DNA of 64,000 nt from assembly GCA_947499005.1 (NCBI GenBank), contig CANMML010000020.1:1-64000 (forward strand), written 5' to 3'. The position numbers and the translations under genes are program-made. Each line of letters starts with the position of its first letter. The stretch's first letter is position 1. This stretch comes from an uncultured Aquimarina sp. (lineage in GTDB: Bacteria > Bacteroidota > Bacteroidia > Flavobacteriales > Flavobacteriaceae). Under the pieces are notes generated by a model. It saw nothing but the letters and a program-made list of their open reading frames with translations, made no database searches and had not been told where the DNA came from. This document shows, one piece after another, positions 25,926 through 33,862 of this stretch.

Positions 25926-28409
25926 TTAATCCGCTCTAAATGAAACACCATTTAAACTTGTCCACTTTTCAACTGATACTATCGAATTTTGAATTACAAC
26001 ATCTCCGTTGACATTTACTTCAATGAGTACTATTCCAGGATCTCCATGTACTCCAAAAATTTGATTAGATGCTGGTCTATATCCTACAGGTAACGTAAAA
26101 ATTACATCTCCTGGATTAACATTAGTACTTTTTATGGTAGCACCACTTAAATATACCCTACCATCATGTTTATAATATTGTACAGCACCATAACTAGCAA
26201 ATAACTGCCAACCCACATTTAAAGTAGGTGTCACAGGGCTTTCAATAGTACCTGCTACTGCATTTGACCATGAAACATTTCCGTTACCATCAGTCGTCAT
26301 TATCTGATTCGCAGTACCATCCTGTGCTGGTAATGTATATGGAGATCCCATACCATCATTATCCCCATCAATCGTCAATGCTCCATTTAAAGTCGTGCTA
26401 CCATCATTTAGCATTACTAAAGCATCGGATCTTGTTGTTCCATTGATATCTGCCGCACCATTACCAATGACAAAAAGACGATTATTATTGGCATCTGTAG
26501 TATTGTATTTACCAATAGAAGTTTGATTAGCAGCTTCAGCCACTAAACCTTTTCCTAAAGTAACAGCTTCATTTCCTGAAGCGATACTTGATTGACCTAT
26601 AGCAACAGCGAAACCACCAGATGCAGTATTACTATCTCCTATGGCAATAGCTGATCTATTCGTGGCATTTACCTGATTCCCCAAAGCAACAGCTGCATAC
26701 CCGCTTGCGTTTGGTAAAAAACCAGCTGCAAATGCATTTTCTCCTGCTGCTTTCGGATTTAAACCAAATCCAGAAGAATACGCACCTACATTAACATCTG
26801 CAAACGCATTTTGCCCACCAATATCTCTACCGATTCTGATGGCTGCTTTGCTCTTGTCAAAAAAGATTCTATTAGCAGAATTTGTATTTGCTAATCCTGT
26901 AAAATTGGTTGCTGCTCCAAAAATAAAGTCATTCACAGCAAAGTCTTCATTTGCATTACTCGTTATATTAGTATCTGTACTAAAGGCAGGAGTAACAATC
27001 GTTGGTTGATCTACCCAACTGTACACTCCACTACCATCCGTTGCTAATACTTGCCCATTGTCTCCTCCTATAGGCAATTCAATTTCGTTGGTTGCATCCG
27101 CATCGGCATCATCAACTGAAACCCAACTGTACACTCCACTACCATCTGTTGCAAGTACTTCCCCATCAGTTCCTCCTGAAGGTAAAATATCATTATTTAC
27201 CCAAGAATACACCCCATTTCCATCCGTAGCTAATACATCTCCGCCGTTTCCTCCATTAGGTAATGCTGAAGAAGCAGGAGTTACCCATGATAATTGACCA
27301 GAACCGTCTGTTGAAATAATTTGATCTGTAGTACCGTCTTGTGCAGGAAGCGTATACGATGTTCCTGAACCTGCATTATCTCCGTCAATTGTTAACTCTC
27401 CATTTAATGTTGTATTTCCATTTTTTAACATCACTAAGGCATCGCTATTTAATGCTTGGTTAATATCTGGTTGCCCATTACCTATTACAAATAGGCGGTC
27501 AGTGGCAACAAATGTATCTGGTGAACCACTAACGAAGTTACTGTGCATCCCTAATTGAATTTCTCCATAAGAGTTTGCATTTAAGTTTTTACCTATTGCT
27601 GTAGAATAATCTCCATGAGCTCTAGCGTTTAAACCAAACCCTCTAGAGTAATCCCCGAATGCACCTGCATTAGACCCAAAAGCAAAACCTTCAATCCTAG
27701 TAGCATTAGCATTTCTACCCATTGCAAAAGAATTTGAACCTTGTGCCAAAGCATCTTCTCCAAAGGCTACTGAATACAATCCTACATTTTCTTCGTCCCA
27801 TTCGTCACTACTACTACGCCCTGCACGAAAAGCTCCTTTACTTTTGTCAAAGAACATTCTTACATTAAAAACACTGTTAAATCCATTTGCATCCAATTGT
27901 GTAGAACCGAATACAAAATCATCGGTTAATATATTCCCGTTGCTATTGCTTACTACATTACTTGCATATGCCCAAGGCCCTGCATTTGTTGCTGTCGTAC
28001 TGTTAATGGCATACATGGCATAAGGCACAAAGTTTAATTTGGTAGTTCCTATTTGCGTATAGTTCGATCCACCTGCTACATCCACTTGGATATCGATCCA
28101 TTGATTTTGAAGACTCCAATCAATAGCTAAAAAATTAGCTCCTGAAGTTCCTCCACCTACGGGTAATGTAATTACACCTTGTGCATTAGAAGTTACGGTA
28201 TGTACTTCGTTATATTTAACACTTCCTGTAGCACTTCCTTCAATAATACGCACTAAAACGGTCATGCTTTGATCAGCAATTGGCTCGTTTTGATCATCTC
28301 GAATCACCGCTTGATAATTAAAAGTTTGAGCTACTACACTTTGTAGCGCTCCTATAAATAGCAGAGCTACTAAGAGCTTTTTATTAATGTTTAAAGTATT
28401 GGTTTTCAT
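25926..28409 (-). CDS. Exported protein with YadA-head-type repeats and tail-fibre-like repeats
   Basis: 827 residues from the ATG at 28409. An in-frame ATG at 28445 would put 12 polar residues in front of the signal peptide. The signal peptide ends at VVAQ. Residues about 30-150 form a conserved domain typical of Bacteroidota exported proteins (TFNYQAVIRDDQNEPI...NFVPYAMYA). Two blocks of 14-residue left-handed beta-roll repeats follow (SVAFGEDALAQGSNSF, AFGSNAGAFGDYSRG; later AVALGNQVNATNRSAI), as in heads of trimeric autotransporter adhesins. Each block ends with a LFVIGNG...LNG-LTIDGDN...LPAQDG unit. Between them, the motif LATDG(S/N)GVYSWV occurs three times. There is no YadA barrel and no T9SS tail, so the anchoring mode is unclear. 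Likely an oligomeric adhesin or fibre. Confidence 0.8.
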   Translation of the reverse strand: MKTNTLNINKKLLVALLFIGALQSVVAQTFNYQAVIRDDQNEPIADQSMTVLVRIIEGSATGSVKYNEVHTVTSNAQGVITLPVGGGTSGANFLAIDWSLQNQWIDIQVDVAGGSNYTQIGTTKLNFVPYAMYAINSTTATNAGPWAYASNVVSNSNGNILTDDFVFGSTQLDANGFNSVFNVRMFFDKSKGAFRAGRSSSDEWDEENVGLYSVAFGEDALAQGSNSFAMGRNANATRIEGFAFGSNAGAFGDYSRGFGLNARAHGDYSTAIGKNLNANSYGEIQLGMHSNFVSGSPDTFVATDRLFVIGNGQPDINQALNSDALVMLKNGNTTLNGELTIDGDNAGSGTSYTLPAQDGTTDQIISTDGSGQLSWVTPASSALPNGGNGGDVLATDGNGVYSWVNNDILPSGGTDGEVLATDGSGVYSWVSVDDADADATNEIELPIGGDNGQVLATDGSGVYSWVDQPTIVTPAFSTDTNITSNANEDFAVNDFIFGAATNFTGLANTNSANRIFFDKSKAAIRIGRDIGGQNAFADVNVGAYSSGFGLNPKAAGENAFAAGFLPNASGYAAVALGNQVNATNRSAIAIGDSNTASGGFAVAIGQSSIASGNEAVTLGKGLVAEAANQTSIGKYNTTDANNNRLFVIGNGAADINGTTRSDALVMLNDGSTTLNGALTIDGDNDGMGSPYTLPAQDGTANQIMTTDGNGNVSWSNAVAGTIESPVTPTLNVGWQLFASYGAVQYYKHDGRVYLSGATIKSTNVNPGDVIFTLPVGYRPASNQIFGVHGDPGIVLIEVNVNGDVVIQNSIVSVEKWTSLNGVSFRAD

Positions 28410-28768
28410 ATCTGATTTTTTATTTTTTTTATTTGTAAATAACATCTATTGTTTAGAACCCCCTCCTTAATCCTCCCTCAAGGGAGGAAATAATATTTAT
28501 TTACCATCACACCGAGCGCAGTCGAAGCTTAATAAACCTTTATTGTTTCCGTCACTCCAAGTGCAGTCGAAGCTTAATGAACTTTCATTGAGCCGTCACA
28601 CCGAGCGCAGTCGAGGTGTCTCCTACCTAGAAAGACTTAGCGATCTAGGCTTTTTGAAATTTCTTATTTACCCGGAGGAGATTCCGCCCCCTGTCTTGGT
28701 GAAGACCAGGATCTCGGAATGACGTTATTGATATTACCTAAAGCCTATTGCTTACTGTTTATTGCCTT
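28410..28768. repeat. Spacer with tandem 44-bp repeats and an inverted element
   Basis: Three tandem, partly decayed units begin at about 28506, 28551 and 28595, each opening with TCAC(A/T)CC(G/A)AG(C/T)GCAGTCGA. Between about 28678 and 28724 is GAGATTCC...GGATCTCGGAATGAC, a second intergenic repeat type with internal dyad CCTGTCTT/AAGACCAGG. No ORF is supported. Confidence 0.75.
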
Positions 28769-29638
28769 TTAGAATTGAACCGCTTTTCCTACACAAGGCA
28801 CTACAATATTACCTACATCACTATTTTGTACTTGACCATTCATATCTGCATCGCTATCAGAATATCCTGAGTTTCCTAATGCCGTGCTTAGTATAGAAAT
28901 GTCTGTATTTTGAGTTTGACCATTACCATCGATATCCCCAGCATACATCGCATATTTTCCATTTGCTAATTGAGTTACCGCATTATTTTCTCCAAACACA
29001 CTAACACTGTCCGTACTTAAATCGACGGTAGTGACTGTTTTACTTAAAGCATAAGTAGCCGCGGAAAGAATTGCTAAATGGTTTCTGTGATTTACTAAAA
29101 TGTAATAATCTCCATTAGCTAATTCAAAATTTAAAGATGAGGTTCCATCAGTAGCAACGACATCTCCATCACGTTGTAATAATGCGGATTGTGAAGCGAT
29201 TTTGATAGATCTATCAGTAGCATCTCTTAATTCGACCTCAACCCAATCTACAATGGCATCTGCACCAGTAACAGCAAAAACACTAGCATCACAAGTAGTC
29301 GTATCATAAGGGGAAGTTGTCGGAATATTATTTTCATTTCGAAGGGTATCTCTCATTAAGTTCTCCTCTCCAATTGTTGGATTTAAGGATGCTCCTAATA
29401 AAAAAACATTGGGATCAATTGTTAAACTTAATAGTATATCTCCTTGCTGAAAGCCTTGAGATAAGGTATTGGCACCATTGGTAATTTCACTAACAACAAG
29501 TTCTCCTACAGTAAAATCGAGTGTCACTCCACCATTAGATATGGATCCCCCACTTGTAGAAACCACTTGTCTCTCTATGGTTTGTGCCCAAAATGTAGCT
29601 GTAATTGCAAAACAAAAAAGGAATAGTTTTTTTCTCAT
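28769..29638 (-). CDS. Small secreted protein with dockerin-like C-terminal module
   Basis: 289 residues. The signal peptide (about 1-18) ends in TFWAQ, followed by a short beta segment (VSTSGGSISNGGVTLDFTVGELVV...LSQGFQQGD) often seen before sorting modules. The rest, from about residue 75, is highly similar in order and sequence to the last 210 residues of the 1288-residue protein at 21804. It shares the block RDTLRNENNIPTTSPYD, Asp-rich loops GDIDGNGQTQNTD and SDADMNGQVQNSD, and the end GKAVQF. In effect it is a free-standing attachment module. A TAGGGTAA/GTATTA motif lies 28 bp upstream, so it is a predicted target of the local ECF sigma factor. Confidence 0.75.
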   Translation of the reverse strand: MRKKLFLFCFAITATFWAQTIERQVVSTSGGSISNGGVTLDFTVGELVVSEITNGANTLSQGFQQGDILLSLTIDPNVFLLGASLNPTIGEENLMRDTLRNENNIPTTSPYDTTTCDASVFAVTGADAIVDWVEVELRDATDRSIKIASQSALLQRDGDVVATDGTSSLNFELANGDYYILVNHRNHLAILSAATYALSKTVTTVDLSTDSVSVFGENNAVTQLANGKYAMYAGDIDGNGQTQNTDISILSTALGNSGYSDSDADMNGQVQNSDVGNIVVPCVGKAVQF

Positions 29639-29666
29639 TAGAATATGTTTTTTGGTCCTGTACTTT

Positions 29667-29694
29667 TAATACAGCTTCGTTTGAGATTACCCTA
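29667..29694 (-). promoter_or_regulatory. Putative ECF sigma promoter of the gene at 28769
   Basis: On the minus strand TAGGGTAA (29694-29687) is followed by GCTGTATTA, with 14 nt between GGGTAA and GTATTA. The same arrangement occurs upstream of 33257, 34918 and fecR. A decayed second copy may lie just upstream, at about 29721-29742. Confidence 0.7.
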
Positions 29695-30103
29695 TTTTTT
29701 TTTAAAACTTGTTTGATTGTATTACAGGAATTCTCCCCTATTTTTCTTTGACATTGAGTCTCTAAACATGAAACGTCATGCCGTTGAAAAACGGCATCTC
29801 CTCTGTGTATCTGTTAAACGTCAATTTATCTTGAGCGTTTAGTGCTTATTTTGAAGGACACTTCGTTCCGATAACTATCGGAAGCGCTAAGTGTGACGGT
29901 ACAATGAAAGTTTATCACCCTTCGGCTTCGCTCAGGGTTCGGTTTATATTCAAATTCGCCCCCTGAGTACTTCGAAAACTCAGTATGTACTTTGTCACAC
30001 TGAGTACTTCGGCAGACTCAGCATAAACTACAGCTTGTCCCACTGAGTACTTCGACGTAGCTCAGTATAAACTATCCTTTGTCCCATTGAGCGGAGTCGA
30101 AAT

Positions 30104-30134
30104 GAAAAACACCGCTAGTCCTCACTAGCGGTGT
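30104..30134 (-). terminator. Rho-independent terminator of the 1021-residue protein gene (copy A)
   Basis: On the minus strand ACACCGCTAGT / ACTAGCGGTGT form an 11-bp stem with a 4-nt loop, followed by five T. Together with the adjoining 55 or so bp it is nearly identical to 33603-33689. Confidence 0.88.
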
Positions 30135-30191
30135 ATCAACCTAACCTAAACCCTCTTTATTGAGAATTTAATCTTTATAATTTTTAAAACC

Positions 30192-33100
30192 TTATTCTTT
30201 AATAATCTTAACGATGGTTGACTTTTTAGCTCCTGTTAATTCTATTAAATACATACCACTTGATTGTGATGATAAATCGATAACTGAAGTAATAGTACCT
30301 TGATCTACTAATCTACCCGTAATATCATAAACTTGATAGGTCTCTAATGCTATAGCGCTATTGTTATTTACAAAAACCTGCCCTCTAGTAGGGTTTGGAG
30401 CTACAGAAAGCCCTTCAATATTCTCAAATGAAGTGATGCCTAAAGTAGGGCCTTCTACGGCTAAAGTGAATGTACAGATGCTTTCATTACCCGAAGCATC
30501 AGTAGCGGTTAAAGTAATAAGATGATCTCCTATAGCAAGATCTGTTCCTACAGCTGGGTCTTGAGTCATCACTAAATCTGTAGTATCCGTACACTCATCT
30601 GTAGCAGATGCTTGGTTTGTTACGAAAAAGTCTTGAAGCGTATAAAGACCTGAAGCCTCTGCCGTTTCAATAGGATCTACGGGACAATTGATTACAGGAA
30701 GTGTAGTATCGTTTCCTGTTACCGTTACTACTACTGTTTTTAGACTACTATTTCCATTCACATCCGTAACGGTAATACTTACTGTAGTATCTCCAATATC
30801 CGAACAATCGAAATCTATTTGAGAAATATCAATAGTGTCAACGCCACAGGTATCGAAAATTCCATTAGTTGAAGGAATAAAAGCTAAATACTCATCAGTA
30901 GTTCCCCAATTTTCTACAGCATTTCTTCCTGTTAAATAAAAGGCTTCATCCTCAGCTGCATTTTCAATTCCTTGGGTAACAGGGTAATTTTCTCCAGGTA
31001 CTTCTACAGGGATAATACTAGTACTGTGTATCTCAACAATATTAGAAGTTTCGAATAATTTAACCTGAGAGGTAACCATCCACTCTGGGCCTTCGAAATG
31101 ATATATTCCATCAAAATCTATAATCAAAGTTCTATTAGGTGCGGTTCCGATAGTTTCATAGCTAATGATTCCTCCACTAGATGGATCTAAATCACTCCAT
31201 GCATAAGCAATCAAGGCTGCAATATTATCACCATTATCTGGCAAGAAACTTCCCTCACAACAGCCATCTTCATCAAATTCGTTAACAAAACTGATAAATC
31301 CGTTAGAAGAAATAAAGAATTCTGAATAGGTAGTTCCAAAGAATTCAAAATCGAACCCGATAGGTAAATTAGTGCTTACTTCATCATCACCTAAAGTAAC
31401 TTCGGTTTCATTTCCTGATAAGGTAGCTGGAGAAAAAGTCCCCTGACGGCTTATAAAGTACGAAGGATCTCCTGTTTCTAGACCGATAAAATCATCAATA
31501 GCTAAAGTTACATCGCTTGTAGAAATATCAATATTTTGATCTACTACAAAAAATTGAGGTGCATTAGCATCATTAACGGTAACATCGAAACTACATTGAA
31601 TGGTTTGGTTATTTTCATCCTGAACTTCAAAAGCTATAGTAGTGGTTCCGATAGGAAACAAACTACCACTTGGAAGTCCCGAAGTAATAGCAAAAGAACC
31701 ATAGTCGACAATAGCACCACATAAATCTGGAGTACTATCCACAACAATATCAGCAGGGCATCCACCAAAATTAACCGTTACAGTTGTAGAACAGCTATTG
31801 GTATTTCCTGCATTATCAGTAACCGTCATTGTTACTGTATTATCACCAATATTTGCTATAGTTAATTCTTCTATATCTATCGAAGTAGTAAAACCACAGT
31901 TATCAGAAATCCCTGTACCTAACTCATCAGCAGTTAGCGTATATCTTCCCGAACTATCTAAAGTCACTTCAAAAGGGTCAGCACATTGATCAATAATTGG
32001 ATCCGTAACATCTTGAACGCTTACAAAAACATTGGATTGTGTTGTATTACCTTGAGCATCTGTTGCTGTAATCCGAACAAAATTCCCTGGGGTTGCATTG
32101 ATATTAGAACAATTTAATGATGTTCTAGATAAAGTTACCTGTGGTGTTCCACAGTTATCTGTTACTGTTACTCCAAGAGCAGCTGCATCAAAAGTTACTT
32201 CTCCGTTTTCATCTAAATCAATGGTCAAAAAACTAGATCCCCCAGTATCAATCACCGGATTCGTATTATCGATAATAGTTAAAGTTACATCTATTGCGGT
32301 AGTGTTACTACTATCGTCTGTTGCAATAAGTTGTAGGGTATTCGCTCCTATATCAGTACAATCAAAATCTGTTTGGCTTAAACTAAAACTTACCGCGCTA
32401 CAGTTATCTGTTGCTGGAGCATTCCATAAATCTGCTGTAACGGAAATATTTCCGTTTGCATCTAGCGAAACCTCTGCAGTCAAATTATCACTGCTAGCAC
32501 CAGCTCGAACAAATACGCGATGAATTGTGCTTTCTGTACCATTAGCAACATCGTCGACTTCCCATCTACTTCCTCCTCCTTTTATACCCCAGTGGTATAA
32601 TCCAGATCTCCAAAAAGGAAAGTTCGTTAATGCTAAATCTCCTTCGTTGGTAAACTCATTAACAGCTTGCGCTGGTATAAAAGCGGTATGATTGGAAAAC
32701 GTGGTAAAATTTGCCAGACCCTCGATACCATTAAAAGAACCATTACCTGTTTTGGCATAATTTATCGCATTTACATAATCTGTTTTAAAGTGAATTTTAC
32801 GGGTATGCCCTGTAGTTTCTCCATAAAAACGCATTTCTGAAAAACCTATATTTGCCAACAATGTGTTCCCTGCGTGTCCCCAAAAATTAGTACCCGATTC
32901 ATTGTCTCCTAGTGTAGATGACCCTAGTAATGGTAAATCTGTTGTTCTAACATTTAAATCAGGATTGGTATTCGCTACGTGAACGTAGTTCAAGATCATT
33001 AACCAACCACCTCCGTCAGTATCATTATCTAGATACCCTTGTATCGTGGTTCCGTTAATTTCAAAATAATACACTCCTGTAGCAACAGCATTTACTGTAG

Positions 33101-33257
33101 AAGGCAGTATATTCTTAAAAGGGTTTAATTGCGTTCCATCCCCATTATCTATGGGGGTAAATACAGGAGCTTCCATGTCTTCTCCTGGACCACATTGCGC
33201 TTGTGTACCCATTATGGAAAAAAAGACCATAGATAGGCTAAGTAAGATTTTTTTCAT
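30192..33257 (-). CDS. T9SS cargo: fibrinogen-like and HYR-type repeat protein
   Basis: 1021 residues. The signal peptide ends in GTQAQ. Residues about 50-255 resemble a fibrinogen-related domain (YYFEINGTTIQGYLDNDTDGGGWLMI, with a C-terminal WGIKGGGSRWEVDD), a lectin-type fold that binds glycans. HYR/cadherin-like repeats follow with periodic SxTDFDCSDIG and TVTDNAGN motifs, interrupted by a region with a nidogen-like look (about 550-780, LPIGFDFEFFGTTYSEFFISSNGFISF). Residues about 945-1021 form a type-A sorting domain (VAPNPTRGQVFV...YDITGRLV...SGMYLIELTGAKKSTIVKIIKE), so it should leave the cell through the Por/T9SS pathway. A TAGGGTAA/GTATTA motif is 25 bp upstream. Confidence 0.88.
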   Translation of the reverse strand: MKKILLSLSMVFFSIMGTQAQCGPGEDMEAPVFTPIDNGDGTQLNPFKNILPSTVNAVATGVYYFEINGTTIQGYLDNDTDGGGWLMILNYVHVANTNPDLNVRTTDLPLLGSSTLGDNESGTNFWGHAGNTLLANIGFSEMRFYGETTGHTRKIHFKTDYVNAINYAKTGNGSFNGIEGLANFTTFSNHTAFIPAQAVNEFTNEGDLALTNFPFWRSGLYHWGIKGGGSRWEVDDVANGTESTIHRVFVRAGASSDNLTAEVSLDANGNISVTADLWNAPATDNCSAVSFSLSQTDFDCTDIGANTLQLIATDDSSNTTAIDVTLTIIDNTNPVIDTGGSSFLTIDLDENGEVTFDAAALGVTVTDNCGTPQVTLSRTSLNCSNINATPGNFVRITATDAQGNTTQSNVFVSVQDVTDPIIDQCADPFEVTLDSSGRYTLTADELGTGISDNCGFTTSIDIEELTIANIGDNTVTMTVTDNAGNTNSCSTTVTVNFGGCPADIVVDSTPDLCGAIVDYGSFAITSGLPSGSLFPIGTTTIAFEVQDENNQTIQCSFDVTVNDANAPQFFVVDQNIDISTSDVTLAIDDFIGLETGDPSYFISRQGTFSPATLSGNETEVTLGDDEVSTNLPIGFDFEFFGTTYSEFFISSNGFISFVNEFDEDGCCEGSFLPDNGDNIAALIAYAWSDLDPSSGGIISYETIGTAPNRTLIIDFDGIYHFEGPEWMVTSQVKLFETSNIVEIHSTSIIPVEVPGENYPVTQGIENAAEDEAFYLTGRNAVENWGTTDEYLAFIPSTNGIFDTCGVDTIDISQIDFDCSDIGDTTVSITVTDVNGNSSLKTVVVTVTGNDTTLPVINCPVDPIETAEASGLYTLQDFFVTNQASATDECTDTTDLVMTQDPAVGTDLAIGDHLITLTATDASGNESICTFTLAVEGPTLGITSFENIEGLSVAPNPTRGQVFVNNNSAIALETYQVYDITGRLVDQGTITSVIDLSSQSSGMYLIELTGAKKSTIVKIIKE

Positions 33258-33282
33258 AGAATGATTTTTTATGATTCATGAG

Positions 33283-33310
33283 TAATACAGGTGAGTTTAT
33301 GATTACCCTA
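33283..33310 (-). promoter_or_regulatory. Putative ECF sigma promoter of the gene at 30192
   Basis: On the minus strand TAGGGTAA (33310-33303) is followed by CCTGTATTA, with 14 nt between GGGTAA and GTATTA (GTATTA at 33288-33283). The -10-like end lies 25 bp before the ATG. Confidence 0.7.
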
Positions 33311-33602
33311 TTTTTTTTAACATTGGAGCTCCCAAAATGAAACGTCATGCCGTTGAAGAACGGCATCTCCTCTGTGTATGTCTTCTACTTCAATATATCT
33401 TGAGTGCTTGGTACTTCTAAGAAAAGTACACTGAAAACTCATTAGGTGTTGACTTCGCCCAGTGTAACGGTACAATGAAAGTTTATCCCCTTTCGGCTTC
33501 GCTCAGGGTTCGGTTTATATTCGAATTGAACCCTGAGTACTTCGGCGTAGCTCAATATAAACTATCCTTTGTCACACTGAGCGCAGCCGAAGTGTAGACA
33601 AA

Positions 33603-33633
33603 CAAAAACACCGCTAGTCCTCACTAGCGGTGT
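33603..33633 (-). terminator. Rho-independent terminator (copy B), displaced from its gene by an insertion
   Basis: It has the same 11-bp stem ACACCGCTAGT / ACTAGCGGTGT and T-run as at 30104. It serves the LamG-protein gene ending at 33863 but now lies about 230 bp downstream because of the element at 33686-33856. Confidence 0.85.
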
Positions 33634-33685
33634 ATCAACCTAACCTAAACCCTCTTATTGAGAATTTAATCTTTGTAGTTTTTTA

Positions 33686-33856
33686 AACCCGCATTATGCA
33701 TTAGAACTTCGTTATGAGTATTGAAAGCTCAATAAAATCAAGTGTTTTCTTGATTTTAGCATAGCACCGTTATGGTTAAATCAAAAAACGCAGCGAAGCG
33801 TTTGATTTTGCAGAGATTTCGATACGGAATAGATTTTCTAATGCATAATGCGGGTT
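33686..33856. mobile_element. MITE-like element with perfect 21-bp terminal inverted repeats
   Basis: The left end AACCCGCATTATGCATTAGAA (33686-33706) is the exact reverse complement of 33836-33856. The interior contains dyads AATCAAG...CTTGATT and AAATCAAA...TTTGATTT and no coding frame. It sits six bases after the stop of the LamG gene, within a 3'-UTR that is uninterrupted in the sister copy at 30135-30190. A decayed related copy is at 42432-42510. No target-site duplication was established. Confidence 0.7.
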
Positions 33857-33862
33857 AAAGAA

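Larger units (their letters stand above)
29639..30191. repeat. Long repeat-rich spacer, copy A of a duplicated intergenic block
   Basis: From 29752 onward this spacer parallels 33321-33689 in the same order: the ATGCCGTT hairpin (29778-29797), CTCCTCTGTGTAT, a GGTACAATGAAAGTTTATC segment, CTTCGGCTTCGCTCAGGGTT, a CCCTGAGTACTTCG block and the terminator/3'-UTR. Copy A additionally holds the palindrome TTCCGATAACTATCGGAA (29866-29883) and three CTGAGTACTTCG-type units at about 29960-30060. Confidence 0.75.
33258..33862. repeat. Long repeat-rich spacer, copy B of the duplicated intergenic block
   Basis: 33321-33689 parallels 29752-30190: ATGCCGTT hairpin (33347-33366), CTCCTCTGTGTAT, GGTACAATGAAAGTTTATC, CTTCGGCTTCGCTCAGGGTT, CCCTGAGTACTTCGGCGTAG and the terminator/3'-UTR. 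Unlike copy A, a 171-bp inverted-repeat element (33686-33856) separates this 3'-UTR from the upstream gene's stop codon. Confidence 0.75.

Noticed and set aside
27058..27297. Plus-strand 79-codon frame within the YadA-like gene
   Set aside because: It is the antisense shadow of the three LATDGxGVYSWV repeats.
28506..28623. Tandem 44-bp units as a CRISPR-like array
   Set aside because: The units are adjacent, diverged, and have no unique spacers. They match dispersed intergenic words elsewhere in the window.
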